Notes: generated by a model from the sequence alone, not told the origin. DNA of 64,000 nt from Bradyrhizobium paxllaeri (GCF_001693515.2 NZ_CP042968.1:1426001-1490000); one strand, 5' to 3'; shown: positions 32,916-41,127, counted from the first letter of the stretch. Program-made: numbers and translations.

Positions 32916-34184
32916 TTATTCGGCCTGTTCGATCGCGGCAGGCATTTTTGCCACCGACATCAGCGATCGAGCGACCTGGTTGAGCAACTGGTCGGAGTTC
33001 TCTTCTTCAGCCAGCGATTTCGACAATAGCGCGACGATGGCACTATGGCGGAGTTGCTGGGCGAGGTTCTTCGCCGTTGTGTAAGCCGAGATCTCATAAT
33101 GCTCCACGCGCTGCGCCGCACCAATCAGCGCCAGGTCGGCAGCCGGATCCTCCTTCTCTTCGCCTTCGGCCATGACCTCATCACCTTCCTCGACAAGGCC
33201 CATCATGCCCTTGCAAGGTTTCGCGCGGGCGGTCTTGCCGAGCAGTTCGAAGCATTCGTTAATGCGCTCCACCTGATTTTCGGTCTCGACGAGATGCTGC
33301 TCGAATAGCTCTCGTAGCTGGTCGAAACGCGCCGCTTCGGCCATCTTCGGAAGCGCTTTCGTCAGCTGTTTCTCCGCGTGCAGTATATCGCGGAGTTCGT
33401 CGACCAGTAGCTCGCTCAGCCCATTCGCGTCGACGGACGGCGAACTTTCCGTCACGATCGCGCTCGGGGCGCCAGCTTCGGCCTGAATAGCCGGCGAGTC
33501 CGTGAATACCCAGCCATTTCCCTCGTTCCAGGGTCCGCGAGTGTCGATTTCGCCATGCTCTCCGGTGCCAGTGGAATCATTGAAGAACTGGTCGACCAGT
33601 CCTGGTGTCGGCGCGATGCGGCCGATGCTGAAGGCTGATTTGCCCATGCTCTCGAGCGCCAAGGCAAACGCCTTCATGTGGGTAATTTCTCGGGTCATCA
33701 AGAACTGCAGCGCGTCCTTGGTGCCGGCGTCGTCACAGAAATTGATCAACCGTTCATAGACGATCTTCGCACGCGCTTCAGCCGCGATGTTGTTGCGCAG
33801 GTCGACGTCGAGTTCGCCGGTGATTTTCAGATAATCGGCAGTCCAAGGGTTGCCTTGAGAATTGAACAGGTTCACGCCGCCACCGCCCGCGATCGCAATC
33901 AGGGGATCGGCTTCGGCCGCCTGGCGATCGAACTTTGTTGGCTTGAGGTGCATGCGGGCGAGGGTTCCTACCACTTCGAGATGGCTCAGTTCTTCGGTGC
34001 CGATATCCATCAGTAGGTCTTTGCGATCCGGATCCTCGCAGTTCAGACCCTGTATCGAATATTGCATCGCGGCTGCGAGTTCGCCATTGGCACCGCCGAA
34101 CTGCTCCAGGAGCATATTGCCAAAGCGTGGATCCGGTTCGTCGACGCGGACGGTGAACATCAGTTTCTTGACGTGGTGATACAT
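32916..34184 (-). CDS. Manganese catalase fused to a DUF892 (YciE/YciF) domain
   Basis: 422 residues from the ATG at 34184, with GAGG upstream; the open frame to 34865 is antisense to the PAP2 gene. The first 270 residues are a dimanganese catalase: LLEQFGGANGELAAAMQYSIQG, IGTEELSHLEVVGTLA (ferritin-like E and ExxH ligands), AEARAKIVYERL and REITHMKAFALALESM. From about residue 275 a DUF892 domain follows: LSELLVDELRDILHAEKQLTKALPKMAEAARFDQLRELFEQHLVETENQVERI, then AAQRVEHYEISAYTTAKNLA. It removes hydrogen peroxide, with the second ferritin-like module of unknown role. An EcfG-type promoter lies upstream. Confidence 0.88.
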   Translation of the reverse strand: MYHHVKKLMFTVRVDEPDPRFGNMLLEQFGGANGELAAAMQYSIQGLNCEDPDRKDLLMDIGTEELSHLEVVGTLARMHLKPTKFDRQAAEADPLIAIAGGGGVNLFNSQGNPWTADYLKITGELDVDLRNNIAAEARAKIVYERLINFCDDAGTKDALQFLMTREITHMKAFALALESMGKSAFSIGRIAPTPGLVDQFFNDSTGTGEHGEIDTRGPWNEGNGWVFTDSPAIQAEAGAPSAIVTESSPSVDANGLSELLVDELRDILHAEKQLTKALPKMAEAARFDQLRELFEQHLVETENQVERINECFELLGKTARAKPCKGMMGLVEEGDEVMAEGEEKEDPAADLALIGAAQRVEHYEISAYTTAKNLAQQLRHSAIVALLSKSLAEEENSDQLLNQVARSLMSVAKMPAAIEQAE

Positions 34185-34219
34185 TGGAAGCCTCGAAGCG
34201 AGAGGGAAATATCGGTTCG

Positions 34220-34244
34220 AACGGTAGGCGCTCTGGTTTGTTCC
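34220..34244 (-). promoter_or_regulatory. EcfG-type promoter (GGAAC-N16-CGTT)
   Basis: A perfect consensus on the minus strand with a 16-base spacer. The -10 ends 36 bases before the catalase-fusion start codon. The rest of 34245-34620 holds nothing recognisable. Confidence 0.65.
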
Positions 34245-34620
34245 TCCGCGGTCGAAGGATTGCCGTCGGACGGCGATGTCGCCGAGATGGAGACGAACTG
34301 ATTGGGAAGCATTGGATAGGAGCGGGCGAACAAATTGAACGGCAATTCGAAATGGTTGGATGATTATCCGGATGCAATGGGAAGGTCGCCGCCATCTATC
34401 AGAAGGACAACCAGCAAGCGCGACGCTGTGCCCGGAGGCGTGCGGTGGCGGAGGGTTCCGGTCCGAGCCGTAAACGACAGAGTAACAACGGGCGGCACGG
34501 TCCGGTACTCCCTTCTTTGAGAAGCCCGGTCTTTGGGAAGCCCGGATTCGGCAGCAAGGAGGACCTTTGGCGGCAGCTCGCGCGTTAGGACGGTACCTTT
34601 CCGTTCCGATCTTTTGAGTC

Positions 34621-35253
34621 ATGTTTGGAACAGCTAGATTGTCAGCAGGCCGCGCAAGGCGCGGGCCAAGCTTTCCAGTCACGGTCCGGCCGACCAGTGC
34701 GGATGTCGCGGTCGCGCGCTCTGTCGCCCGCAATACATCGCGGGCGCCGGAGCGCTTGGCCCGCACCCTGACTTGGGGCGCCGACGAGAAGGTCCTTCTG
34801 GCACTGGCAGCCGCCGGCTGGCTTGCGTCGCGCGGGTGCGCCGACTCGCTGCGGCGAGCCGGCAATCATGCTCTACTCGTCACCGTCGCAGCGTCGCTGC
34901 TGCCCCATGGCTTGAAGCATATGTTCGACCAGACCCGGCCGGACCGCCGAACAGTTGTCGGCCATGTCCATGGCGTCCCTTTTTCCGGTAAACGTCAGGA
35001 TGCCTTTCCGTCCGGCCATGCGCTGCATATGGGAGCCTTGGCATCGGCAGCCGGAGCGTTGCCGGCCGGCTCCCGCGGGGCGATCCGCGCGCTTGCGGTC
35101 GGGCTTTCGCTCACGCGCATAGTGGTTCTGGCACACTGGGCGAGCGATGTCGTCGCGGGCTTCGCGCTGGGTGCGGTTCTCGAACGGTCCCTCCGGCTTT
35201 TGACAGGCTATCCCGGCGACACTTCAACGGAGGACGATCATGCCGACCTTTGA
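34621..35253 (+). CDS. PAP2-type phosphatase (membrane)
   Basis: 210 residues. The three phosphatase motifs of the PAP2 superfamily are visible: K-x6-RP in KHMFDQTRPDR, PSGH in DAFPSGHALHMG, and R-x5-H-x3-D in LTRIVVLAHWASDVVAG. Hydrophobic segments (VLLALAAAGWLA, HALLVTVAASLLPHGL, AIRALAVGLSL, ASDVVAGFALGAVL) imply several membrane helices. The N-terminal 45 residues are basic and unstructured. It may dephosphorylate a lipid or undecaprenyl phosphate at the outer face. It overlaps the cupin gene by 14 bases, starting an operon of four. Confidence 0.85.
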   Translation: MFGTARLSAGRARRGPSFPVTVRPTSADVAVARSVARNTSRAPERLARTLTWGADEKVLLALAAAGWLASRGCADSLRRAGNHALLVTVAASLLPHGLKHMFDQTRPDRRTVVGHVHGVPFSGKRQDAFPSGHALHMGALASAAGALPAGSRGAIRALAVGLSLTRIVVLAHWASDVVAGFALGAVLERSLRLLTGYPGDTSTEDDHADL

Positions 35254-35845
35254 AGACTTGAAGGGATACGCGGAACGCGCAACCGGGCTGCGGCGCCCCG
35301 GCAAGCGGCAAGCTTTGGACCTCGCCCGAGTGCGTAAGCCTCACACGGTCCGCTTTAAGGACGACGGTCTTGTCCCAAATCATCCGCGCTGGCCACTGAT
35401 TATCTATCGAAAGGCTGTAGCGTTCGACGACCGCCAAGACCCAGCGGCCGCGATCGAAGACCTGTTCGAAGCAAACGGGTGGGGAGATACCTGGCGCGAC
35501 GGCATCTACGACTACGTGCACTATCATTCAGGGATCCATGAGGTGCTCGGCGTCGCGCGTGGCCGGGGGCGCGCTCGCTTTGGCGGCAAAAAGGGGCGAA
35601 TCTTCACGTTGAAGGCTGGCGATGTGGTCATCTTGCCTGCCGGCACGGGCCATCAATGCCTTTCAGCAGACGATGAGTTCCTCGTCATCGGGGCCTACCC
35701 GCCGACCGGCGCATACGACGAGTGCACGACCGTCGAGCACCGTCCGCGGGCGCTGAAAACTATTCCGAAGGTGCCGGTGCCGCGCAAGGATCCGGTCTAC
35801 GGAGCCGGCGGGCCGATCTCGAAACTGTGGAAGAGAGCGAAATGA
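35240..35845 (+). CDS. Cupin-domain protein (YjlB-like)
   Basis: 201 residues. A single cupin barrel with RWPLIIYRKAVAFD, DGIYDYVHYHSGIHEVLGVARGRGRARFGGKKGRIFTLKAGDVVILPAGTGHQCLSAD: the metal-binding set is H-x-x-x-x-HE in the first motif and H in GTGHQ in the second. It resembles the YjlB family of unknown enzymes. The N-terminal 30 residues are a basic extension. The stop overlaps the next start (ATGA), and it follows the PAP2 gene with overlap, so all are probably co-expressed. Confidence 0.82.
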   Translation: MPTFEDLKGYAERATGLRRPGKRQALDLARVRKPHTVRFKDDGLVPNHPRWPLIIYRKAVAFDDRQDPAAAIEDLFEANGWGDTWRDGIYDYVHYHSGIHEVLGVARGRGRARFGGKKGRIFTLKAGDVVILPAGTGHQCLSADDEFLVIGAYPPTGAYDECTTVEHRPRALKTIPKVPVPRKDPVYGAGGPISKLWKRAK

Positions 35846-36189
35846 CTGAATACGCCATCCGCTTCCTCGTCGGCGGCGCCGTCGTATCGGCGTTCGCGAT
35901 GCTAGGAGATCTTCTGCGTCCGAAGAGCTTCGCCGGCCTGTTCGGAGCAGCGCCCTCGGTCGCGCTCGCAACGCTTGGAATCGCGGTTTATCAGCATGGG
36001 GCGGACTACGCGGCCTTGCAAACTCAAGCGATGATTGCGGGAGCGATTGCGCTCGCCATCTACAGCGTCGTTGTCTGCCACCTCCTTGTCCGCGCGAAGC
36101 TGCGAACCGTGACGTCTACGTTGCTGTCGCTGGTTGTCTGGCTGATCGTCGCCTTTGGGCTTCTGATCTTCGCCGGAGGTCAGACATGA
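35842..36189 (+). CDS. DUF3147-like membrane protein (first copy)
   Basis: 115 residues with about four hydrophobic segments: AIRFLVGGAVVSAFAMLGDLL, APSVALATLGIAVYQHG, MIAGAIALAIYSVVVCHLL and LLSLVVWLIVAFGLLIFAGG. The RFLVGG start with RPKSFAGLFGAAPSVALATL is the DUF3147 pattern (small inner-membrane proteins with GxxxAxP). It is coupled by ATGA overlap to the cupin gene before it and to the second copy after it. Confidence 0.8.
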   Translation: MTEYAIRFLVGGAVVSAFAMLGDLLRPKSFAGLFGAAPSVALATLGIAVYQHGADYAALQTQAMIAGAIALAIYSVVVCHLLVRAKLRTVTSTLLSLVVWLIVAFGLLIFAGGQT

Positions 36190-36668
36190 CTCCGATCCGC
36201 TTTTCGCGGTCCTCTCTCAAGGAAGGACGCTGGTATGAATACCTGATCCGCTTCGCGCTTGGCGGCGGCGCGACCATTTTTACGGGCCTCGTCAGTAGCC
36301 GCTATGGAGCATTCATCGGTGGCGTCTTTCTCGCCCTTCCAGCCATATTCTGCGCGAGCGCGACTCTGATCGAGAAGCACGAAATCCGCCGAAAGCGCGA
36401 AGCGGGTCTCGTCGGCGAGCGCCGCGGGCAAATGGCGGCAGCGGTAGACTCCGCCGGCGCCGCGCTCGGCGCGATAGGCATGCTGGCCTTTGCGATCGTC
36501 TTTTCGTTGACGGCGGAGACCAGCATCGCGGCTGCCTTTATAGGCGCATCGTTTGCCTGGCTGGTTATTTCGGTAGCGGCTTGGTACGCCCGCCGCAAGA
36601 CGCGATCAGTGTGGAGAGTGCGGACCGGACAAGAAGGCAGCGACCCCGCGATTCGACGAAGCCGCTGA
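36186..36668 (+). CDS. DUF3147-like membrane protein (second copy)
   Basis: 160 residues; the ATG overlaps the previous stop. Membrane segments are LIRFALGGGATIFTGLVSSRYG, FIGGVFLALPAIFCASATL, AAALGAIGMLAFAIVFSLTA-like and IAAAFIGASFAWLVISVAAW. It pairs with the preceding protein and shares RFALGG/ALPAIF features, with a longer charged loop (EKHEIRRKREAGLVGERRGQ). Tandem DUF3147 proteins may form a heteromeric membrane complex. The C-terminal 25 residues are basic. Confidence 0.78.
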   Translation: MTPIRFSRSSLKEGRWYEYLIRFALGGGATIFTGLVSSRYGAFIGGVFLALPAIFCASATLIEKHEIRRKREAGLVGERRGQMAAAVDSAGAALGAIGMLAFAIVFSLTAETSIAAAFIGASFAWLVISVAAWYARRKTRSVWRVRTGQEGSDPAIRRSR

Positions 36669-36870
36669 GGCGACGCGTTCACGCCGCGGTCGAAGCCGTC
36701 GCGTTTGATGCCGTTGCGCAGCGCCGCCGTGTTGAGCTCGGTGTTTTGCCGCATTCTCATTCAGATTGGCGAGGAAACGCGCGATGTCGCCATAGCCGAA
36801 CTCCTCAGCCTCGTCCTTTGCGGCAGATTTTGCAGTGCTCGATGGCTTGAGTGGCGTCGACGAGCCGCTG
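36660..36870 (-). pseudogene. Remnant of a DUF892 (YciE/YciF-like) gene
   Basis: Three short minus-strand pieces in different frames line up with the C-terminus of the intact DUF892 protein at 58489-58998: QRLVDATQAIEHCKI, then AKDEAEEFGYGDIARFLANL, then TELNTAALRNGIKRDGF. The intact protein reads ANAQAVEHYEIARYG, ELGHDDIVRFLTTNLDE and TKLNSVALRKGVNR in the same order. At least two frameshifts and loss of the N-terminal two thirds show decay. Confidence 0.65.
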
Positions 36871-37104
36871 GCTGCCCGCTGTTCCCATTCGAGATGAGAC
36901 CTCGGGGGAACAGGAATGGCCGATGGATGCGAATACTTCACCAATCTGAATATGGCACGCGGCGGTGGAAGTATGGGACATCCATGAAGTCACGGTTGAG
37001 ACCGCAATAAAAGGGGCGCGCCGGGAAGCGCGGAAGCCCGCGCGCCTGCTGCGCAATCGTCACCTCCGGATCGCGCACCCGGCAAAGCCTGGCCCGAGAC
37101 AGGA

Positions 37105-37129
37105 GGAACCGCGGTCAGCGGGGCGTGTT
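37105..37129 (+). promoter_or_regulatory. EcfG-like promoter (GGAAC-N16-TGTT)
   Basis: GGAAC is exact and TGTT is one base from consensus, with a 16-base spacer. The -10 ends 47 bases before the start of the ROK-type kinase. Confidence 0.5.
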
Positions 37130-37176
37130 GAATGCAAGGCGCCTAATTGCCTCGCGGCTTGCTAAAGAAGACTCAG

Positions 37177-38241
37177 ATGGCCGACGAAACGATCACGACT
37201 ACTGGCATCGCTGCTCACGGCGCATCTCGCCTCCAATGGGTTGAGATCGATAGCTTCAACCTCGAACTGAAGGATGAGGAAGGATTCCTCGGAGACCGCG
37301 CCAGCAAAACCGCTTTCCGGGAAAATCTCGAAGAGTGGCGGAAGCCGCTGCGCAGGTCGGGCGACGACCCGTTCGGCAAGAAGCTTTCCGACAATCTCAG
37401 CAAGAAAGAACTTGATGCCACTCTGGTCGGCGACGATAGCGAGGCATCAGCGGTCGTGTACAGTGCGGTCGAGGACTTCGCGCAGGAGCTCGCCCACGTA
37501 ACGCGCCGCTTCCTCAAGACCAGCGCATGGGATAAGACCGAGCGTATCGTCGTGGGGGGCGGCTTTCGCGACAGCCGCCTCGGCGAACTCGCCATCGCAC
37601 GCGCCGAAATTATCCTCAAAGTCGAGAACTCCAAGATCGAGATGTTGCCGATCCACCGTCATCCGGATGAAGCGGGACTTATCGGTGCGCTACATCTCGC
37701 TCCTTCCTGGATTTTCGAAGCTCATGACTCCATCCTTGCCGTCGACATCGGAGGAACGAACATCCGCTGCGGCGTCGTGGAAACGCGTCGCAAGAAGGCG
37801 CCGGACCTCTCCAAAGCGTGCGTATGGAAACCCGAGCTATGGCGTCATGCCGACGACGAGCCAACCCGTGAAAACGCCGTGAAGCGCGTCGTCAGGATGC
37901 TCAAAGGTCTGATCGCGAAGGCGGAAGACGAGGGATTCAACCTCGCGCCGTTCATCGGCGTGGCGTGCCCGGGCGTTATCGAGAGCGACGGCTCGATCAA
38001 AAAGGGCGCGCAGAATCTGCCGGGCAATTGGGTGAGCGGCAAGTTCAATCTGCCGGCAAGTCTCGTCGAGGCGATTCCCCAGATTGGCGAGCACGATACG
38101 GTCGTGGTCATGCCCAACGACGGCGTCGTGCAAGGTCTATCCGAGGTGCCCTTCATGCAGGATGTGAAACGTTGGGGCGTGTTGACCATCGGCACCGGTC
38201 TTGGGAACGCCCGCTTCACCAATCGCAATGTCGAACGCTGA
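37177..38241 (+). CDS. ROK-type sugar kinase with lobes in permuted order
   Basis: 354 residues from the ATG at 37177; the upstream frame to 37147 is rejected. The ATP-binding start of ROK kinases (SILAVDIGGTNIRCGVVE) is not at the N-terminus but near residue 190. It is followed by GVACPGVIESDGSIKKGAQNLPG, VVMPNDGVVQGLSE (catalytic Asp) and, at the very end, GVLTIGTGLGNARF. What normally follows GTGLG, namely the helical segment and IVVGGG...GLIGAL, is instead in the first 180 residues (SAVEDFAQELAHVTRRFL, ERIVVGGGFRDSRLGEL, HPDEAGLIGALHLAP). This is the order expected from circular permutation. The zinc motif is absent. The substrate is probably a hexose. Confidence 0.8.
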   Translation: MADETITTTGIAAHGASRLQWVEIDSFNLELKDEEGFLGDRASKTAFRENLEEWRKPLRRSGDDPFGKKLSDNLSKKELDATLVGDDSEASAVVYSAVEDFAQELAHVTRRFLKTSAWDKTERIVVGGGFRDSRLGELAIARAEIILKVENSKIEMLPIHRHPDEAGLIGALHLAPSWIFEAHDSILAVDIGGTNIRCGVVETRRKKAPDLSKACVWKPELWRHADDEPTRENAVKRVVRMLKGLIAKAEDEGFNLAPFIGVACPGVIESDGSIKKGAQNLPGNWVSGKFNLPASLVEAIPQIGEHDTVVVMPNDGVVQGLSEVPFMQDVKRWGVLTIGTGLGNARFTNRNVER

Positions 38242-38635
38242 CGTCATCCTAATGCTTCACGATCTTTCGATTCAAGCGTGCGTAAAAAGTCGCTCGAAAC
38301 GGCTTCTTCATCTTATCGTTTTAGTAGTGGACGGTTGCCGCAGCGGGCGTTGGCTCGCGGCACGGGCAGCGTGCAAGAAGGTCCTCAGCTCGGGATTCCG
38401 CTCCCTTCGAGCTGGGACGTGACTTCGCGTCAACATTGGCAGAGCCACGCTGGCGGTGACCCTCATCGACACGTAGCTGATGCCCATTGCCAGAAAACCT
38501 AGAACAATATCGCTTGCCCGCCTAGGAACGACGCCCACAGGTCGTGCGTCGGCGGGCAAAATCGCGGCCGTCGCGTCCATATCGTGGGATAACCGAGTCG
38601 TTCTAACGGGCCCGTCCTTTAATGCCGAAATGCAA
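38242..38635. other. Gap with no recognised gene
   Basis: About 390 bases between the ROK kinase and the 27-residue membrane protein. No convincing coding frame, hairpin with T-run or repeat was seen. Confidence 0.4.
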
Positions 38636-38719
38636 CTAACGCCAGAACAGCGCTAGCAGCAGAAGGATCGGAAGGGGGACACCCAGGAGCCACAACAGGG
38701 CTCCTCTGCCGAAGGTCAT
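38636..38719 (-). CDS. 27-residue single-pass membrane protein
   Basis: From the ATG at 38719, with GGAG 5 bases before it, the frame codes MTFGRGALLWLLGVPLPILL plus a short LLALFWR end. It is one hydrophobic helix with a positively charged C-terminus, the layout of small stress-induced inner membrane proteins. An EcfG-type promoter with exact elements lies 33 bases upstream, which strongly supports expression. The partner is unknown. Confidence 0.65.
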   Translation of the reverse strand: MTFGRGALLWLLGVPLPILLLLALFWR

Positions 38720-38751
38720 GGTTAACTCCATCGATCGTTTCACTGACGTTC

Positions 38752-38776
38752 AACGGCTGGATGCAGCAGCAGTTCC
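38752..38776 (-). promoter_or_regulatory. EcfG-type promoter (GGAAC-N16-CGTT), minus strand of a divergent pair
   Basis: Both elements are exact with a 16-base spacer. It is directed at the 27-residue membrane protein. Its -35 is 7 bases from the -35 of the plus-strand promoter at 38784. Confidence 0.65.
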
Positions 38777-38783
38777 TTCAATA

Positions 38784-38808
38784 GGAACGGTGGCTTGGAC
38801 AACGCGTT
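38784..38808 (+). promoter_or_regulatory. EcfG-type promoter (GGAAC-N16-CGTT), plus strand of a divergent pair
   Basis: Both elements are exact with a 16-base spacer. It is directed at the membrane protein starting at 38846, 37 bases downstream. Confidence 0.65.
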
Positions 38809-38845
38809 GCACAATAGGTTCCATTTATTTCTGGAGGAGGTCGTC

Positions 38846-39463
38846 ATGGCCCCGCGCACGTTTCCAAATGCCTTTTTCGGCTGGACTTGGTCGGCCGTGT
38901 TGGCCGGCGTATTTGCTTCACTCGTGGTCCAAATCCTGCTGACCATGCTCGGCTTCGGAGTCGGGCTGCTCGCAATCGACGTTCCGACCGCCCAATCGGC
39001 GCCCGCCGCCTCCGGATGGGCCGCCTTCGTATGGTGGGCCGTCTCGGGCATCATCGCCGCCTTTGTTGGCGGCGCCGTCGCAGCCGCCAATTCGCCTGAC
39101 CAAACCGGCCTCGGCCGGGTCGGACACGCACTTGGGGCTTGGGCGGTCGCGACCGTCGTGGTTGTGGCCGCATCGGCGATGATTCCGGCTTCTGCAACTA
39201 GCGTCGCCAGCAACCTGGTCGGCCCTTCCTACTCGGCAAGCGCTCGCATGGCCGCCTTTTCAGGCGCTCCGTCGCGCGGCGAGACGGTCGGCTCGACGGC
39301 GCGGCCCGCAACGCAGGCGCAGATGGAGGAAGCCCGAAAACACTTCGCCTATGTCATGTTTGCAAGCTTCTGCGCGCTGTTGCTTGGCGCGGGGGCTGCC
39401 TATGCGGCTGGAATCTCAACTACCAGCGCAGCGATCAAAGAAGCGGCTCGGCCTGTGACCTGA
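38846..39463 (+). CDS. Four-helix membrane protein, function unknown
   Basis: 205 residues from the ATG at 38846, preceded by GGAGGAGG. Membrane segments are WSAVLAGVFASLVVQILLTMLGFGVGLL, AFVWWAVSGIIAAFVGGAVAAA, HALGAWAVATVVVVAASAMI and YVMFASFCALLLGAGAAYAAG. Glycine and alanine are abundant and a polar loop (SYSASARMAAFSGAPSRGET) separates helices 3 and 4. It resembles the rhizobial membrane proteins expressed in stress that are annotated only as hypothetical. An exact EcfG-type promoter precedes it. Confidence 0.78.
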   Translation: MAPRTFPNAFFGWTWSAVLAGVFASLVVQILLTMLGFGVGLLAIDVPTAQSAPAASGWAAFVWWAVSGIIAAFVGGAVAAANSPDQTGLGRVGHALGAWAVATVVVVAASAMIPASATSVASNLVGPSYSASARMAAFSGAPSRGETVGSTARPATQAQMEEARKHFAYVMFASFCALLLGAGAAYAAGISTTSAAIKEAARPVT

Positions 39464-39849
39464 TCGGGGCTTCCCGAGCGCATCTATCTGTGGCTGCGGT
39501 CCCGCCGCCGGCACCATGATCTCGCCATTGACAATCGGGTGCAGGCGGCGATGTGTCGTGTATCGGCCGCCTTTTACTGCCGCGCCGAGTGGGCGCACTG
39601 GTGTGCTGCTGGTCGGTTTGCACTGTAGCCGTCGGACCCGCCGGGCGCCTGCCGGGAACTTCTCGATCGAGGAAGCCAATTGCAAAGAGAAGGTGCGTTG
39701 CGCTTTTCCTGCCGCCTCTGAGGGTTCGGCCCTCTGACGCTTGTCTCGTTCCGCACTCTGGAACGATCCAGAGGCCCGGCAAGTTGCGTTCCAAGAAGAC
39801 AAGAAACCATCAGGAGAGAAGCGCCATCACTGGAGAGGCAGAGACATTC
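39464..39849. other. Gap; possible weak stress promoter
   Basis: About 390 bases without a supported gene. GGAAC at 39760-39764 followed after 17 bases by AGTT is a weak EcfG-like match 60 bases before the next gene. Open frames on both strands here look like composition artefacts. Confidence 0.3.
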
Positions 39850-41127
39850 ATGAAAATCGCGGTGATAGGAGGGACCGGACTGATCGGGTCAGCGATTGTA
39901 AATCATCTGTCCTCGCGCGGGCATGCGGTGTTTTCGTTAAGCAGAAGCGTTTGCCAATCCGACCCTCGGGCTATCAAAGTCGATCTTTCGCAAGCGACGT
40001 CATCGTCCTACTGGTTGTCTCATCTAAACGGCATGGAAGCGGTCGTGAACTGCGCCGGCGTCCTTCAGGACAGTCCCGGGGAGTCGACATCAATGGTTCA
40101 TCATCAAGGCGTCGCGAGCCTATTTGCCGCCTGCGAGCAGCTGAAAATCCGGCGCGTCATTCATTTTTCCGCAATCGGCGTCGACCGCGAGACCCCGAGC
40201 GCTTTTTCACAAACGAAGCTGTCGGGTGATCTGGATCTTATGCAGCGAGATCTCGACTGGGTCATTCTGCGGCCCTCCGTGGTGATCGGTCGATCGGCAT
40301 ATGGGGCAAGCGCGCTCATGCGGGGCTTGGCCGCGCTTCCGTTAGTACCGGTTATGCCGAACTCTGGGCCGCTGCAGATCGTGCTGCTGGAAGACGTCGT
40401 GCGAGCCGTGGAAGTCTTTCTCGAGCCAGCGACGCCTGGGAAAAAAATCGTCGAGTTGGTCGGACCGCATCGCTATTCCTTCAGCGAGATCATCGCCCTC
40501 ATACGGGGCTGGTACAGGTGGGCGCCCGCGCGGGAGATACACCTGCCGAAATTCGCATCGAGCCTGATGTACAGGGCTGGCGATACGATCTCGTTTTTGG
40601 GTTGGCGGCCTCCGGTGCGGAGCACAGCCGAACGGGAGATCGCGCGAGGCGCGATAGGCAGCCTCGAAGCAATGCACCATCTTGGGCTCCATCCGAAGAG
40701 CCCTTCGGAATTTTTTGCCTCAGAGCCCGCGTCTGTTCAGGAGCGCTGGTTTGCCCGCATGTATTTGCTCAAACTGGTGGTGTTCGGCATATTGTGTCTC
40801 TTCTGGATTTCGACCGCTTTCGTTTCGCTAGGGCCGGGCTGGGATATTGGCGTCGGGCTCATGCGTGAAGGCGGCGTGGAAGGTACGTCTGCGACCGTGA
40901 CGGTTGTCGCTGGCGCTTTGTCTGATCTCGTCATCGGACTTGCGATCGCCTACCGACCCACCAGCCGCTACGGCCTCTATGCGGCGATCGGCATTTCCGT
41001 CGCCTACGCTATCATCGGAACCATCCTTGTGCCGCGCCTATGGGCTGATCCTCTGGGGCCGATGCTGAAAATCTGGCCGATCATTGTCCTACACTTCGTC
41101 GCGTTGGCGATTCTGGATGACCGGTGA
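39850..41127 (+). CDS. NAD(P)-binding (atypical SDR) protein with C-terminal DoxX-like membrane domain
   Basis: 425 residues from the ATG at 39850; the frame upstream to 39553 is rejected. The N-terminal 290 residues are an NAD(P)-binding Rossmann protein: KIAVIGGTGLIGSAIVNHLSSRGHAV, EAVVNCAGVLQD, IHFSAIGVDRETPSAFSQTKLSGDL and LRPSVVIGRSAYG. The last 125 residues carry four hydrophobic segments (LLKLVVFGILCLFWISTAFVSL, VVAGALSDLVIGLAIAY, LYAAIGISVAYAIIGTIL, PIIVLHFVALAIL), as in DoxX-like fusions. It is coupled to the DUF2269 gene by TGATG overlap, so the pair probably forms a membrane oxidoreductase system. Confidence 0.85.
   Translation: MKIAVIGGTGLIGSAIVNHLSSRGHAVFSLSRSVCQSDPRAIKVDLSQATSSSYWLSHLNGMEAVVNCAGVLQDSPGESTSMVHHQGVASLFAACEQLKIRRVIHFSAIGVDRETPSAFSQTKLSGDLDLMQRDLDWVILRPSVVIGRSAYGASALMRGLAALPLVPVMPNSGPLQIVLLEDVVRAVEVFLEPATPGKKIVELVGPHRYSFSEIIALIRGWYRWAPAREIHLPKFASSLMYRAGDTISFLGWRPPVRSTAEREIARGAIGSLEAMHHLGLHPKSPSEFFASEPASVQERWFARMYLLKLVVFGILCLFWISTAFVSLGPGWDIGVGLMREGGVEGTSATVTVVAGALSDLVIGLAIAYRPTSRYGLYAAIGISVAYAIIGTILVPRLWADPLGPMLKIWPIIVLHFVALAILDDR

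Noticed and set aside
34185..34865. Long N-terminal extension of the catalase fusion
   Set aside because: It is antisense to the PAP2 gene; the catalase N-terminus with a ribosome binding site starts at 34184.
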